A DNA stretch of 64,000 bases from Phenylobacterium sp. (GTDB lineage Bacteria > Pseudomonadota > Alphaproteobacteria > Caulobacterales > Caulobacteraceae). The notes below the pieces were generated by a model. It was not told the DNA's origin and did not search any database. It was given only the letters and a program-made list of their open reading frames with translations. The DNA lies in contig SSMU01000011.1 of the NCBI GenBank assembly GCA_004799545.1, positions 1 to 64,000 of the forward strand, given 5' to 3'. Positions 56,185 through 64,000 of this stretch are shown here, piece after piece. Numbering within the stretch: position 1 is the stretch's first letter; the number at the start of each line of letters is the position of its first letter. The position numbers were made by a program, and so were the translations under genes.

Positions 56185-57564
56185 TCAGCCTTTCGTCTTG
56201 GGGTCGGTCTTCGGTTCGGCCTTGGCCGGCGCCGCGACGGCCTCGGCGGCCGCGGGGTGGGCGGCGGAGAGCTGCGGCGCATCGGTCGGCAGGGTGAGCG
56301 GGTGGCTGGAGGGCCTCACCAAATAGGGGGTGACGATGATCATCAGCTCCGACTGGTCGCGCTCGAAGGTCTTGGAGCGGAACAGCTGGCCGAGCACCGG
56401 CAGGTCGGCGAGCCAGGGCAGCTTCTGCACGTCCTGTGTCACGTTGTGCTGCAGCAGGCCCGCGATGGCGAAGCTGTCGCCGCTGCCCAGCTCGACGGTG
56501 GTCTCGGCGCGCCGCGTGGTCAGGGCCGGGACCGTCACGCCGCCCACGGAGATCGCGCCGGCCTGGCTGAGCTGGCTCACCTCCGGCTTGACGTTCAGGC
56601 TGATCCGCCCGCCGTCCAGGATGGTGGCCACGAAGGCCAGGCTCACCCCGTATTTCTTGTACTCGATGGTCGTCTGGCCGGGGCCCTGGGGCACCGGAAT
56701 CGGATATTCGCCGCCCGCCAGGAAGCTCGCCGGCTCGCCGGAGACGGCGGTGAGGTTCGGCTCCGCCAGGATGGAGATCAGGCCCTTCTTCTGCAGGGCG
56801 TTGATCATGGCGTTGATATTGGTCGGGCCGTGCGTGTAGCCCCCGAATATCCCGGTATCGCCGTTGGCCGGCGGAATGAGCTTGTTCGTGGTGCTGTCGA
56901 CGACGTCGAGGCCCTGGGAGAGGGCGAAGAACCCGCCGGAGCCGCCGATCGCGGCGATGGCGTCCCAGTTGAAGCCCAGGTCCTTGGTGACGGTCCGCGA
57001 CACCTCCGCGATGCGAACCTGCAGGAAGACCTGGTTCGGCATGTCGATGGTCAGCCGATTGATGATCTGGCCGGGCTTGTCCTTGTCGCCCGTCTCGGCG
57101 AACAGGCTGGCGATCCGCAGCACCTCGTCGCCTTCGGCGGCGGTGTGGACCGTGCCCGTGAGGATCAACGCCCCGTTGGCGGCGGCCACCTCGACCTTGC
57201 TGTCGGGCGCCTCGACCTTCAGCATGTCGCGCAGCCGGTCCTGGTCGAAGCCGACGGCCAACGACAGGTTGGCGACCACCTGCTCCCTGGCGTCGAGGGC
57301 GTAGAAGCTGGTCGAGCCGGGCGCCTTGCCGATCAGGTAGATCAGGGTGGGCGACTTGACCTGGATGTCGGCGATCTTCGGGTCGGCGATGAACATGGTC
57401 GTCGCCGGCCGGCTGAGCCGCACCAGCTTGCCCTTGCCGATCTGCATCTTCAGCTCGTCGTCGGCCCCGCCGACCACCTGGACCTCGGCGTGCGCTGGGG
57501 TCGGCAGCAAGTGGCCCGTGAAGGCCGTGAGGCCCAGGGCTATGGCGAGAAGTCGGGTTTTCAC
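56185..57564 (-). CDS. cpaC: CpaC/RcpA secretin
   Basis: 459 residues from GTG 57564, which overlaps the cpaB stop (GTGA). A signal peptide is followed by BON-like and N-domains (VEVAAANGALILTGTV), then the secretin domain with LISILAEPNLTAVSGEPA and VPALTTRRAETTVELGSGDS. Forms the outer-membrane gate for the pilus. A Pro/Ala tail ends the chain. It is 4 bp upstream of cpaD. Confidence 0.95.
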   Translation of the reverse strand: MKTRLLAIALGLTAFTGHLLPTPAHAEVQVVGGADDELKMQIGKGKLVRLSRPATTMFIADPKIADIQVKSPTLIYLIGKAPGSTSFYALDAREQVVANLSLAVGFDQDRLRDMLKVEAPDSKVEVAAANGALILTGTVHTAAEGDEVLRIASLFAETGDKDKPGQIINRLTIDMPNQVFLQVRIAEVSRTVTKDLGFNWDAIAAIGGSGGFFALSQGLDVVDSTTNKLIPPANGDTGIFGGYTHGPTNINAMINALQKKGLISILAEPNLTAVSGEPASFLAGGEYPIPVPQGPGQTTIEYKKYGVSLAFVATILDGGRISLNVKPEVSQLSQAGAISVGGVTVPALTTRRAETTVELGSGDSFAIAGLLQHNVTQDVQKLPWLADLPVLGQLFRSKTFERDQSELMIIVTPYLVRPSSHPLTLPTDAPQLSAAHPAAAEAVAAPAKAEPKTDPKTKG

Positions 57565-58505
57565 GGGGCGCCTCCAGGCCCCGACGGTGCCATGACGATG
57601 GATGACTGACTACCGCGGAAGACCTGCACGGTGGGGACGGCCGGGATATGGGCGCCGGCGGCGATGTGGCGGACCGGCGGATGCAGCTGCGCCAGCTTGG
57701 CGGCGCCGACACCGAGCGCATCGGCGGCGGTGCTGTGGGTGACGGTGCGTTCCAGCGGCGCCGGCGTCCGGGGCTCGGCCAGGCTGCGCAGGCTCAGCGA
57801 AAGAAGGCCCATCTGCCCGGCGACCGCGACGATCTCGGCCCCCTTGGGCGTCACTTCCAGCGTCGCGGTCTGTGGCGGGGTGACCGCGTCCTTCTTGGGG
57901 TCCTTGGAGTCCTTCGTCTCAGCACCGCGCTGATCCATGGCGAGGACCCGGACGTCCTGCAGGACGGTGCCGCTGCCGACCGAATGATCACCGTCCGGCC
58001 GCCCGGCCGAGAGGCTCAGCAGCAGGTCCACGTGATCGCCGGGCATGACGAAGCCGGCGACCCCGGTGCTGGTGGTGACGTTGACAGTGATCGCCCGGTA
58101 GCCGGGCCGAAGCACGGCGGCCAGGAAGCTGCGGTCGCCCGGCTGGATGATGCGCGCGGTGGTGAGCGGCTCGCCGGCGTCGACGTCGGTGCGGACCACG
58201 GCGCCGTTCATCTGGTCGAGCTGGGTGTTGGCCTGGGTCAGGTAGCCGGCGGTCGACGAGCCGGCGGGCCAGGCCTGCCAGCGGGCTTGGCCCGGCTTCA
58301 GGATGGCGCCGGCCGGCAGGGCGGTGGCGGCGACCAGCACCTGGGTCCCGGCCGCCGGCGCGCTCGGCGCGGCCTTCGAGGAGGCCTCGAAGCTGGCCTT
58401 GCTCACCGCCTGGTGCAGCCATTGCTCGGTGAGCACGACCGACCCACCGGACAGCAGGATCGCCATGCTCAGGAACTTCAGCCGACGTGAGGACAGCAGT
58501 TGCAC
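57561..58505 (-). CDS. cpaB: CpaB/RcpC pilus assembly protein
   Basis: 314 residues from GTG 58505. N-terminal membrane segment (FLSMAILLSGGSVVLTEQWL) and the SAF/RcpC-type domains with LPAGAILKPGQARWQAWP and RAITVNVTTSTGVAGFVMPGDHVDLLL. It abuts cpaA and overlaps cpaC by 4 bp. Confidence 0.94.
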   Translation of the reverse strand: MQLLSSRRLKFLSMAILLSGGSVVLTEQWLHQAVSKASFEASSKAAPSAPAAGTQVLVAATALPAGAILKPGQARWQAWPAGSSTAGYLTQANTQLDQMNGAVVRTDVDAGEPLTTARIIQPGDRSFLAAVLRPGYRAITVNVTTSTGVAGFVMPGDHVDLLLSLSAGRPDGDHSVGSGTVLQDVRVLAMDQRGAETKDSKDPKKDAVTPPQTATLEVTPKGAEIVAVAGQMGLLSLSLRSLAEPRTPAPLERTVTHSTAADALGVGAAKLAQLHPPVRHIAAGAHIPAVPTVQVFRGSQSSIVMAPSGPGGAP

Positions 58506-59006
58506 TCAGGCTCCTATCGCGTGCGGCGCGAGGTGGAGAAGGGTGACCCAGACGCCTCCGACGGCTAGCGGCGCGCCGTAGGGCATGGGGTGGCGGAAGT
58601 CATCGGCGACGTCGGTTGGCGGCTTCGGCATCCGGCGTCGCAGTGGGCTCAGCAGCACGGCCCCCAGCGCTAGGCTGGTCAGCGCGGCGGCCAGCGCGAA
58701 GTCGGTGAGGTGCGCCGGTCCCGCCCAGAGCACGACCACGGCCGCCAGCTTGACGTCACCGCCGCCCAGCCAGCCCCGCCAGAACAGGGCGAGGCAGGCC
58801 GCGAAGACCGCTGCGCCCGTCGCCAGGCCGGCGAGCCAGGGACCCATCGGCGTGGCGAAGGCGGCCAGGATGTAGCCGGCGCCCACCAGACCGCAGGCGC
58901 GGTTTGGGATCTCATATCGGGTGACGTCGCTGACGGCGGCCCAGAAGAGCCCGAGCACGCTCGCCGCGACGCCCACGATGAGGGGCGCGTGCTGAAGCGT
59001 TGTCAT
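58506..59006 (-). CDS. cpaA: CpaA prepilin peptidase
   Basis: 166 residues. The aspartic peptidase signature GWLGGGDVKLAAVVVLWAG holds one catalytic Asp; the other lies near the N-terminus (SDVTRYEIPNR). Six hydrophobic helices are seen. It cleaves and methylates the Flp pilin PilA. It lies 79 bp after the pilin stop in the same direction, with an intergenic hairpin between them. Confidence 0.94.
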   Translation of the reverse strand: MTTLQHAPLIVGVAASVLGLFWAAVSDVTRYEIPNRACGLVGAGYILAAFATPMGPWLAGLATGAAVFAACLALFWRGWLGGGDVKLAAVVVLWAGPAHLTDFALAAALTSLALGAVLLSPLRRRMPKPPTDVADDFRHPMPYGAPLAVGGVWVTLLHLAPHAIGA

Positions 59007-59041
59007 GTTTGGATCGCGGGCGAAACGCCGACCAAGAAGTT

Positions 59042-59078
59042 CAGGAAGCCCTTAGCCCCGCCTGCGTCGGGCTTCCTG
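59042..59078 (-). terminator. Inverted repeat after the pilin gene
   Basis: Ten-bp arms (59042-59051 and 59069-59078) with a 17-nt loop lie just after the pilin stop on the minus strand. Without a clear T-run it may be a partial terminator or a stabilising stem that keeps pilin mRNA more abundant than that of the downstream genes. Confidence 0.5.
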
Positions 59079-59085
59079 GAACCGC

Positions 59086-59262
59086 TTAGTTGTTGGCGTT
59101 GGTCAGCGCGGCGTTGACGCCATTGAACGTGGTGCCGAGCGCCTTGCCGATGCCCGGCAGGGTGGCGACGATCGCGAGCGCAATGAAGGCCGCGATCAGG
59201 CCGTATTCAATCGCCGTGGCGCCCTTGCGGTCGTTGGCGAGCTTGTTGAGCAGCTTGGTCAT
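59086..59262 (-). CDS. pilA: Flp/Fap-type pilin (PilA)
   Basis: 58 residues from ATG 59262; too short to be called by length alone. The sequence starts MTKLLNKLANDRKGATAIEY with the prepilin cleavage region GATAIEYG and the E5 of the mature pilin, then a hydrophobic stretch GLIAAFIALAIVATLP. The chain ends NANN. It is the major pilin of the Tad system and the substrate of CpaA. The leader has AAGGGG seven bases before ATG. Confidence 0.96.
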   Translation of the reverse strand: MTKLLNKLANDRKGATAIEYGLIAAFIALAIVATLPGIGKALGTTFNGVNAALTNANN

Positions 59263-59565
59263 CTCAATACCCCTTCTTCATCTCAAGTCCGACTGAAGGG
59301 GGCAAGTCATGGCTTGCGCCCAGCCCCCGTCCCTAATGAATAGATGAGGTGTTAACCAATCTCAACGATTGAGGCGTGCGACATTTGCGCCACCATAGCG
59401 TTAGTCGCACCACGACGTTGAGATGTTTCCAAGTGGAAACGTTATGATTGAGAGCATTCGGGACGAGGAGACGTTCTGAAGAATGGTTAAGCTTCGTCAC
59501 GTGTCGATACAAGCTTGACCATAACTTCCAGAACCTCGGATTTCGTGGCCTTACACTCAAGCTTC
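59263..59565 (-). promoter_or_regulatory. Pilin promoter region (303-bp gap)
   Basis: No gene seen. On the minus strand, TGGCGCAAATGTCGCA (59377-59392) has the GG-N10-GC spacing of a sigma-54 -24/-12 element but only a partial match. GTTAAC at 59351-59356 is a possible CtrA half-site. Perfect short palindromes CTCAA-CGA-TTGAG (59361-59373) and GTTTCC-AAGT-GGAAAC (59425-59440) suggest operators. These are motif readings only. Confidence 0.45.
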
Positions 59566-60873
59566 CTATTCGACGAGCACGACCTTGAGTCCGCCGATCC
59601 CGTTCGTGCCGAGCCCGTCGCAGTGGTTGGACATCGTCGGCGTCCCGTTGAAAGTGATCTTCCAGGCGATCAGCTGGGTGCAGACCTGGCCGGAGATGAT
59701 GTTGTTGCCGTTGATGATCACCGACTGGCTCGGGAAATAGAGGGCGCCCGCCAGCGACTGTTTCGAGCCGCCGTTGAGGTTGTTCACACCCGAAGTCAGG
59801 GCGCGGGGGTCCTGCCAGAACAGCATGCCCGCCGTGGGGCCCGACTTGGCGGGCGGGGGGGTGAGGGTGACGTTCGCCCCGCCATTGATGGTCACCGTCC
59901 CCACCTGGGCCGCGCTGTCGCCGGTCAGCACGAAGGTCACGCCGTTGCCGGCGACGGTCGGCGTCCCGTTGAAGGTCAGGGAGCCGTTGTCGATGACGTA
60001 GACTCCGGGGTTGAAGGTGACCGAGCCGCTGGCGTTGACCGACAGGCCGCCGCAGAAGGTGCCGGGCGATACGACGCCCGAGCTGACGGTGACGGCCTTG
60101 GTGGCGTGGCAGGGCGCGCTGGGCGTCGGGATGATCCTGGTCGGATCCGACTTCAGCGCGTAGGGGTCGGACGTCGACTTGCCGCTGGTGTGGACGTTGT
60201 TGGCGATCGGCGCCGTGTTGATCTTGGCCGTGCCGTTCTGGGTGAGGCCGCCCACCAAATTGACCGCCGTGGTGGTCAGCACCGCCGAGCCGTTCATCAG
60301 CATCGCCTGGGCGTTCGCGGAGTTGTCGTCGAGCGCGCAGTTGCTGAGGTTGACGTTGGGCGTGCCGTTCAGGGTGACGGTCCAGACGTCCGCCGGGTCG
60401 AGGGCCAGCACGCAGGCGTCGCCGTCCTCGCCGGCCTGCACGGTCGCCACCGCGCGCGCCCTGATCGACGATGGCTTGGCGGCGAACAGGCCGGAGAAGA
60501 ATTGCACGCCTGGCCGGGTGATCACCACTTCGACGGCCGCCGGGTCCGCCATGAAGCGCCCACTGAGCGGCGGGGCGTTGACCGCGACCGTGATCTTGCT
60601 GCTCGGGGTGAAGCCGTAGCTCGCCGCGATGGCCTGGCCCTCGGCCGTGACGTCGCCTGCGCCGGCGTGCTGGGCGACCGCGGCGGTATAGGCTGCGGAG
60701 TCAGCCGCGCCCTGCGCCGAGCGCCGCGCCGTGTAGGCCGCGCCCACATCGATGCCGAGGCCCACGAAGCCCAGCACCACGATCGTCGAGAGAGCGGTGA
60801 CGATGGCTGTCACCCCGCGGCGGTCGTGCGCGAGCCGGCGGAGCGGCGCGTCCGAGCCCCAAGGCTTACGCAT
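59566..60873 (-). CDS. tadG: TadG-like pilus assembly protein with beta-helix region
   Basis: 435 residues. N-terminal minor-pilin-type segment: DRRGVTAIVTALSTIVVLGFVGLG followed by DVGAAYTARRSAQGAADSAA, the TadG/Flp-associated hallmark. The rest is a long Gly/Asn/Thr-rich beta region with repeated NGTP motifs (TLNGTPNV, TFNGTPTV, TFNGTPTM) and few charges, a probable right-handed beta-helix. It is the last of a three-gene tad group upstream of the pilin and is overlapped 8 bp by the gene before it. Confidence 0.88.
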   Translation of the reverse strand: MRKPWGSDAPLRRLAHDRRGVTAIVTALSTIVVLGFVGLGIDVGAAYTARRSAQGAADSAAYTAAVAQHAGAGDVTAEGQAIAASYGFTPSSKITVAVNAPPLSGRFMADPAAVEVVITRPGVQFFSGLFAAKPSSIRARAVATVQAGEDGDACVLALDPADVWTVTLNGTPNVNLSNCALDDNSANAQAMLMNGSAVLTTTAVNLVGGLTQNGTAKINTAPIANNVHTSGKSTSDPYALKSDPTRIIPTPSAPCHATKAVTVSSGVVSPGTFCGGLSVNASGSVTFNPGVYVIDNGSLTFNGTPTVAGNGVTFVLTGDSAAQVGTVTINGGANVTLTPPPAKSGPTAGMLFWQDPRALTSGVNNLNGGSKQSLAGALYFPSQSVIINGNNIISGQVCTQLIAWKITFNGTPTMSNHCDGLGTNGIGGLKVVLVE

Positions 60874-61264
60874 GGCAGGCCTGCGCGCTCATCGTCAGCG
60901 GACTTTTGCCCAGCTTCCAGGCCAGGAAGCCGTAGGGGACGGCGGCCGTCACCTGGGTGCCGCAGGCCGGGTTCGCCGTGACGGTGAAGGTGGCGCTGCT
61001 GAGGTTGACTGATGGGAGCGCGGTGGCGGCATAGGTCTTGATGTCGGCGGCGCTGTCGCAGTGCGGGTTGGTGGGGCTTACGACCTCGCAGCGGGCGACT
61101 TGCTGCACCACGAAGTTCAGCGCGGCCTGGCTCCAAAACGCCCGGCCGATCTCCATCACCCCGAGCAGCAGGGCCAGCAGCACCGGGGCGACGAAGGCGA
61201 ACTCCACCGCCGTCGCGCCGTCCCGCGAGCGCCAGAGCCGCGCGAGGAAGGGCCGGCCGCTCAT
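60866..61264 (-). CDS. tadE: TadE-like minor pilin protein
   Basis: 132 residues. N-terminal RSRDGATAVEFAFVAPVLLALLLG is the TadE prepilin-like helix with the conserved Glu. The C-terminal part is periplasmic and has four Cys that could form disulphides. It overlaps the preceding gene by 4 bp and tadG by 8 bp. Confidence 0.93.
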   Translation of the reverse strand: MSGRPFLARLWRSRDGATAVEFAFVAPVLLALLLGVMEIGRAFWSQAALNFVVQQVARCEVVSPTNPHCDSAADIKTYAATALPSVNLSSATFTVTANPACGTQVTAAVPYGFLAWKLGKSPLTMSAQACHA

Positions 61265-61740
61265 GCGATGCGGATCTCCGCCTGGACGCTGATCTGCGGC
61301 GCAAGGTGAACCCCCGGCCAGCTCAGCAGCGGCGCGAAGCTCTTCTGGGCGCCGACGATCACGAACGTGCCCACCGCGACGCCGCTCGGGCACGTGGGAC
61401 CGGCGTTGGCGGTGACGACGCCGCTGGCGCCGATGCAGCCGATCGTTTGCAGGGGCGTCGCGGCGGTCAGCTTGTGGGCGCCGCTGGTGGGCAGGGCGGT
61501 AGCTGTGGTCACCGCGGTCTGGATGGCGGTCGGATTCCAGCCGTTGCGCTGGGCGAAGTCGGCGCCGGCCTGGGCGGCGGCGCGGACCTGCATGGTCTGG
61601 ACGACGTAGCGCGAGCCGTCGACCAGGCCGGCGAGCAGCAGGAAGAGCACGGGCGCGATCATCGCGAACTCGACGGCGCTGGCGCCGCGGCGGTCGCGCA
61701 AGAGGCGCTGCAAATGGGTCGGCCCAACGGGCGCACGCAT
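61261..61740 (-). CDS. Second TadE-like minor pilin protein
   Basis: 159 residues from ATG 61740. The N-terminal part RRGASAVEFAMIAPVLFLLLAG is again the TadE prepilin-like signature. It has a longer periplasmic domain with two Cys. It is the first gene of the tadE-tadE-tadG group, with a 117-bp gap to the PTS gene upstream. Confidence 0.9.
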   Translation of the reverse strand: MRAPVGPTHLQRLLRDRRGASAVEFAMIAPVLFLLLAGLVDGSRYVVQTMQVRAAAQAGADFAQRNGWNPTAIQTAVTTATALPTSGAHKLTAATPLQTIGCIGASGVVTANAGPTCPSGVAVGTFVIVGAQKSFAPLLSWPGVHLAPQISVQAEIRIA

Positions 61741-61857
61741 GAAACTCAAGCCTACAGGACGATCTCGGGGGCCGTGTCGGCCGCCCCCAAACGCCGGACA
61801 CACGGCCAATACTATGCCGAGAGTGGCCCCGGCCTGCGCGGACAAGTTGTCGCGCGA

Positions 61858-63633
61858 TCAGGCGGCGGCTGGTCCGAGCAGCCCGCGCAGCCCCGTCGCC
61901 AGCGGCTCGGCGGCCGGTCCAAGGATCAGGTGGACGCCGCCCGAGGCGGGCCTCGCGAAGGCGCGGACGCCCAGCGCGCGGAGCTTCGTCTCGTCGAGCG
62001 CGCGGGGGTCCTTGAGCCCCAGCCGCAACCGGCTGCCGGCGGCCCCAACTGCGACGATATTGCCCGCCCCGCCAAGCGCGTCGGCGACGGCGGCCGGGTC
62101 CGGCCCCGCGATCGGCGGCGAGGGGAGGGGCGCCACGGTGGCCGGCGCGGCCGGCGCGGCGGTGTCGCCAAGCGCCTCACGGATCTCGCGGGCTACGTCG
62201 TCAGCCTGCGGGCCCAGGACGACCTGCAGGTCGTGGGGCGAGGGCCGCACGATCCCGCGGCTGCCGAGGCCCTTCAGCGCCGCCGCGTCCACCCGCCCCT
62301 GGTCGGCGACCACCAGCCGCAGGCGCGTGGTGCAGGCGTCCACCGACTGCAGGTTTTCCCGCCCGCCGAGCGCCGCCACGAAGGCCCGCGCGCGATCGCC
62401 GACCGGCAGGGCCGGGGCAGCGTCCGGCGCCTCGGTCTCGCGGCCGGGGGTCTTCAGGTCGAAGCGGACGATCACCACCCGGAAAACGGCGTAGTAGAGG
62501 GCGAAATAGGCCGCCCCGACCGGGATCAGCAGCAGCGGCCGCTGCGCCTTGTTGAAGTTCAGCAAGTAGTCGAACAGACCCGCGGAGAAGCCGAAGCCCA
62601 GGCGCACGTGCAGGGCGTCCATCAGCACCATGGCGACCCCGGTCATGATCGCATGCAGCAGGAACAGCGCCGGCGCCAGGAACATGAAGCTGAACTCGAT
62701 CGGCTCGGTGACGCCGGTGAGGAAGGCGGTCAGCGCCAGTGACAGCAGCATGCCGCCGACGGCCTTGCGCCGCTCGGGCCGGGCCGCGTGGTACATGGCC
62801 AGGCAAGCGGCGGGCAGGCCGAACATGATCACCGGGAAGAAGCCGGACATGAAGGCGCCGGCGGTGGGATCACCCGCGAAGAACCGCTTCAGGTCGCCGG
62901 TCGAGCCGTGGAAGTCGCCGACGATGAACCAGGCGATGTTGTTGAGGATGTGGTGCAGGCCGGTGACGATCAGGAGCCGGTTCAGGAGGCCGTAGACGAA
63001 CAGGCCCGCGGGGCCCGCGCCGACGATCGCGCGGCTGAAGCCGTCCATGGCCGCATCGACCGAGGTCCAGCCGAGGCCGAAGATCGTCGCCAGGGCGAGG
63101 CCCGCAAACCCGGCGGCGATCGGCACGAAGCGGCGGCCGCCGAAGAAGGCGAGGTAGTCCGGCAGCTTGATGGTCCCGAAGCGGTTGAAGGCGCCGCCGC
63201 CCACCAGGCCGGAGAGGATGCCGATCGGCACGCCGAGCTTGGCGAGCGCGCCGGCCTTGAACGCCGCGGTGGCCATGGCCTTGGCCTTGTCGGGCAGGCC
63301 CGCGAGGGTCTCCGGCGGCACGTGGATCAGCGCCTGCGCGCCATTGGTGGTGACCAAGAAGCAGACCGCGCCGGCCAAGCCCGCGGCGCCGTCGCCGCCC
63401 TTGGCCAGTCCCACCGCCACGCCGATGGCGAACAGCAGGCCGAGGTTGGAGAAGATGGCGTCGCCGGCCGCCCCGATCAGCGGCCCGATCTCGTGCAGGC
63501 CGGGGATGAAGGCCATGTCCGGCTGGCCCAGGCGGAGCATCAGGCTGGCGGCTGGCAGGACGGCGATCGGCAGCATCAGGGCTCGGCCGAGCGGCTGCAG
63601 GGCGCTCAAGGGGATGCGGGGCAGGCGGATCAT
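61858..63633 (-). CDS. nagE: GlcNAc-type PTS permease EIICBB (NagE-like)
   Basis: 591 residues. The N-terminal EIIC membrane domain starts with PLGRALMLPIAVLPAASLML. It has the GlcNAc/glucose family segments VTGLHHILNNIAWFIVGDF and GVTEPIEFSFMFLAP. Two IIB domains follow: the first keeps the phospho-Cys in DACTTRLRL. The second reads GAAGSRLRL at that place, with Ala replacing Cys. It is adjacent, 4 bp overlapping, to the enzyme I fragment on the same strand. Confidence 0.93.
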   Translation of the reverse strand: MIRLPRIPLSALQPLGRALMLPIAVLPAASLMLRLGQPDMAFIPGLHEIGPLIGAAGDAIFSNLGLLFAIGVAVGLAKGGDGAAGLAGAVCFLVTTNGAQALIHVPPETLAGLPDKAKAMATAAFKAGALAKLGVPIGILSGLVGGGAFNRFGTIKLPDYLAFFGGRRFVPIAAGFAGLALATIFGLGWTSVDAAMDGFSRAIVGAGPAGLFVYGLLNRLLIVTGLHHILNNIAWFIVGDFHGSTGDLKRFFAGDPTAGAFMSGFFPVIMFGLPAACLAMYHAARPERRKAVGGMLLSLALTAFLTGVTEPIEFSFMFLAPALFLLHAIMTGVAMVLMDALHVRLGFGFSAGLFDYLLNFNKAQRPLLLIPVGAAYFALYYAVFRVVIVRFDLKTPGRETEAPDAAPALPVGDRARAFVAALGGRENLQSVDACTTRLRLVVADQGRVDAAALKGLGSRGIVRPSPHDLQVVLGPQADDVAREIREALGDTAAPAAPATVAPLPSPPIAGPDPAAVADALGGAGNIVAVGAAGSRLRLGLKDPRALDETKLRALGVRAFARPASGGVHLILGPAAEPLATGLRGLLGPAAA

Positions 63634-64000
63634 GCCGGGGCTCCCTTCTGGGCCCGCCGCGCAGGCTTGGGCGCGAACTGAAGCCCTCGCACGTCGGCGG
63701 CTGAGGTCTGGTCGCAGGCGCGGCCCGCGAGCTCGCGGCAGGCGGCGATGTCGAGGCTGCGGATCAGCGCCTTGGTGGCGGGCGTACGCGCCGGGGTGAC
63801 GGAGAGCTCGGTCGCGCCGAGGCCGATGAGGATCGGGACGGCTGCCGCATCGGAGGCGAGGCCGCCGCAGACGCCCACCGGGCGGCCGTGGCGCCGGGCG
63901 CCCTCCGCCGCCAGCCGGATCAGCCGCAGGACCGCCGGATGCAGGGCGTCGACCTCGGCGGCCAGCGCCGGGTTGCCGCGATCCATGGCCAGGGCGTACT
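63630..64000 (-). CDS. C-terminal end of PTS enzyme I (or EI fusion), 5' end outside window
   Basis: At least 122 residues, running off the right edge. The motif YALAMDRGNPAL matches the EI active-site neighbourhood; GVCGGLASDAAAVPILIGLG holds the catalytic Cys region near the PEP site. The rest of EI, possibly fused to HPr and EIIA as in many GlcNAc PTS loci, lies outside. It overlaps nagE by 4 bp. Confidence 0.9.
   Translation of the reverse strand, partial: YALAMDRGNPALAAEVDALHPAVLRLIRLAAEGARRHGRPVGVCGGLASDAAAVPILIGLGATELSVTPARTPATKALIRSLDIAACRELAGRACDQTSAADVRGLQFAPKPARRAQKGAPA

Noticed and set aside
59333..59560. 75-residue open frame inside the pilin promoter gap
   Set aside because: No ribosome site, Trp/Arg-rich composition unlike the genes around it, and it overlaps the regulatory motifs of the pilin.

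Overview
The window is GC-rich DNA with tightly packed, often 4-bp-overlapping genes. It looks like the chromosome of an alphaproteobacterium of the Caulobacterales, close to Phenylobacterium or Caulobacter. The main reasons are a TipN-like polarity factor (14569-17157), a complete Caulobacter-style cpa/tad pilus locus (51220-61740), an N-acetylglucosamine PTS at the right edge, and a large TonB-dependent receptor at the left edge. No rRNA, tRNA, CRISPR array, insertion sequence or phage gene was recognised. All family assignments come from reading motifs by eye; no database search was run.

Layout. 1-4880: the 3' part of a TonB-dependent receptor, its terminator, and an OmpR-type two-component pair. 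4947-13889: an eleven-gene co-directional cluster with overlapping stops and starts: HAD phosphatase, class III aminotransferase, arginase-like enzyme, SMR half-transporter, alpha/beta hydrolase, FemAB/GNAT-like acyltransferase, second SMR half-transporter, MipA/OmpV-like outer-membrane protein, acyl carrier protein, ketosynthase and fatty acid desaturase. It reads like a dedicated pathway for making and exporting a lipid or acyl-amino compound whose product I cannot name. 13905-18654: a small LptM-like lipoprotein, a small hypothetical protein, TipN, a dipeptide epimerase and a DUF4112 protein.

18812-20245 and 32444-36229 encode two paralogous proteins made almost entirely of an eight-residue repeat. 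In the larger one the octads are grouped into a 56-residue super-repeat. A strong terminator follows the larger gene. Directly after it comes a co-directional group: a TPR/O-GlcNAc-transferase-like (SPINDLY-type) protein, an FkbM-methyltransferase fusion, a TPR protein with a glycosyltransferase-like domain, and another methyltransferase (36392-42270). The Ser/Thr-rich repeat protein is an obvious candidate substrate for this glycosylation cassette, which is the most intriguing hypothesis in the window.

20242-32152 holds accessory metabolism: transporters, a CocE-type hydrolase, a YiiX-like peptidase, a GMC oxidoreductase, a VOC protein, a PurD-like ATP-grasp enzyme beside a PrmC-like methyltransferase, and an enoyl-CoA hydratase. 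42279-50961 holds a DUF882 peptidase, a feruloyl-CoA-synthetase-like enzyme and a three-gene RND efflux operon of the heavy-metal type. 50969-61740 is a small DUF3606 gene and the full tad locus on the minus strand, with the pilin gene preceded by a 303-bp AT-richer regulatory gap. 61858-64000 is a GlcNAc-type PTS permease with a duplicated, apparently inactive IIB domain, and the C-terminal end of enzyme I.
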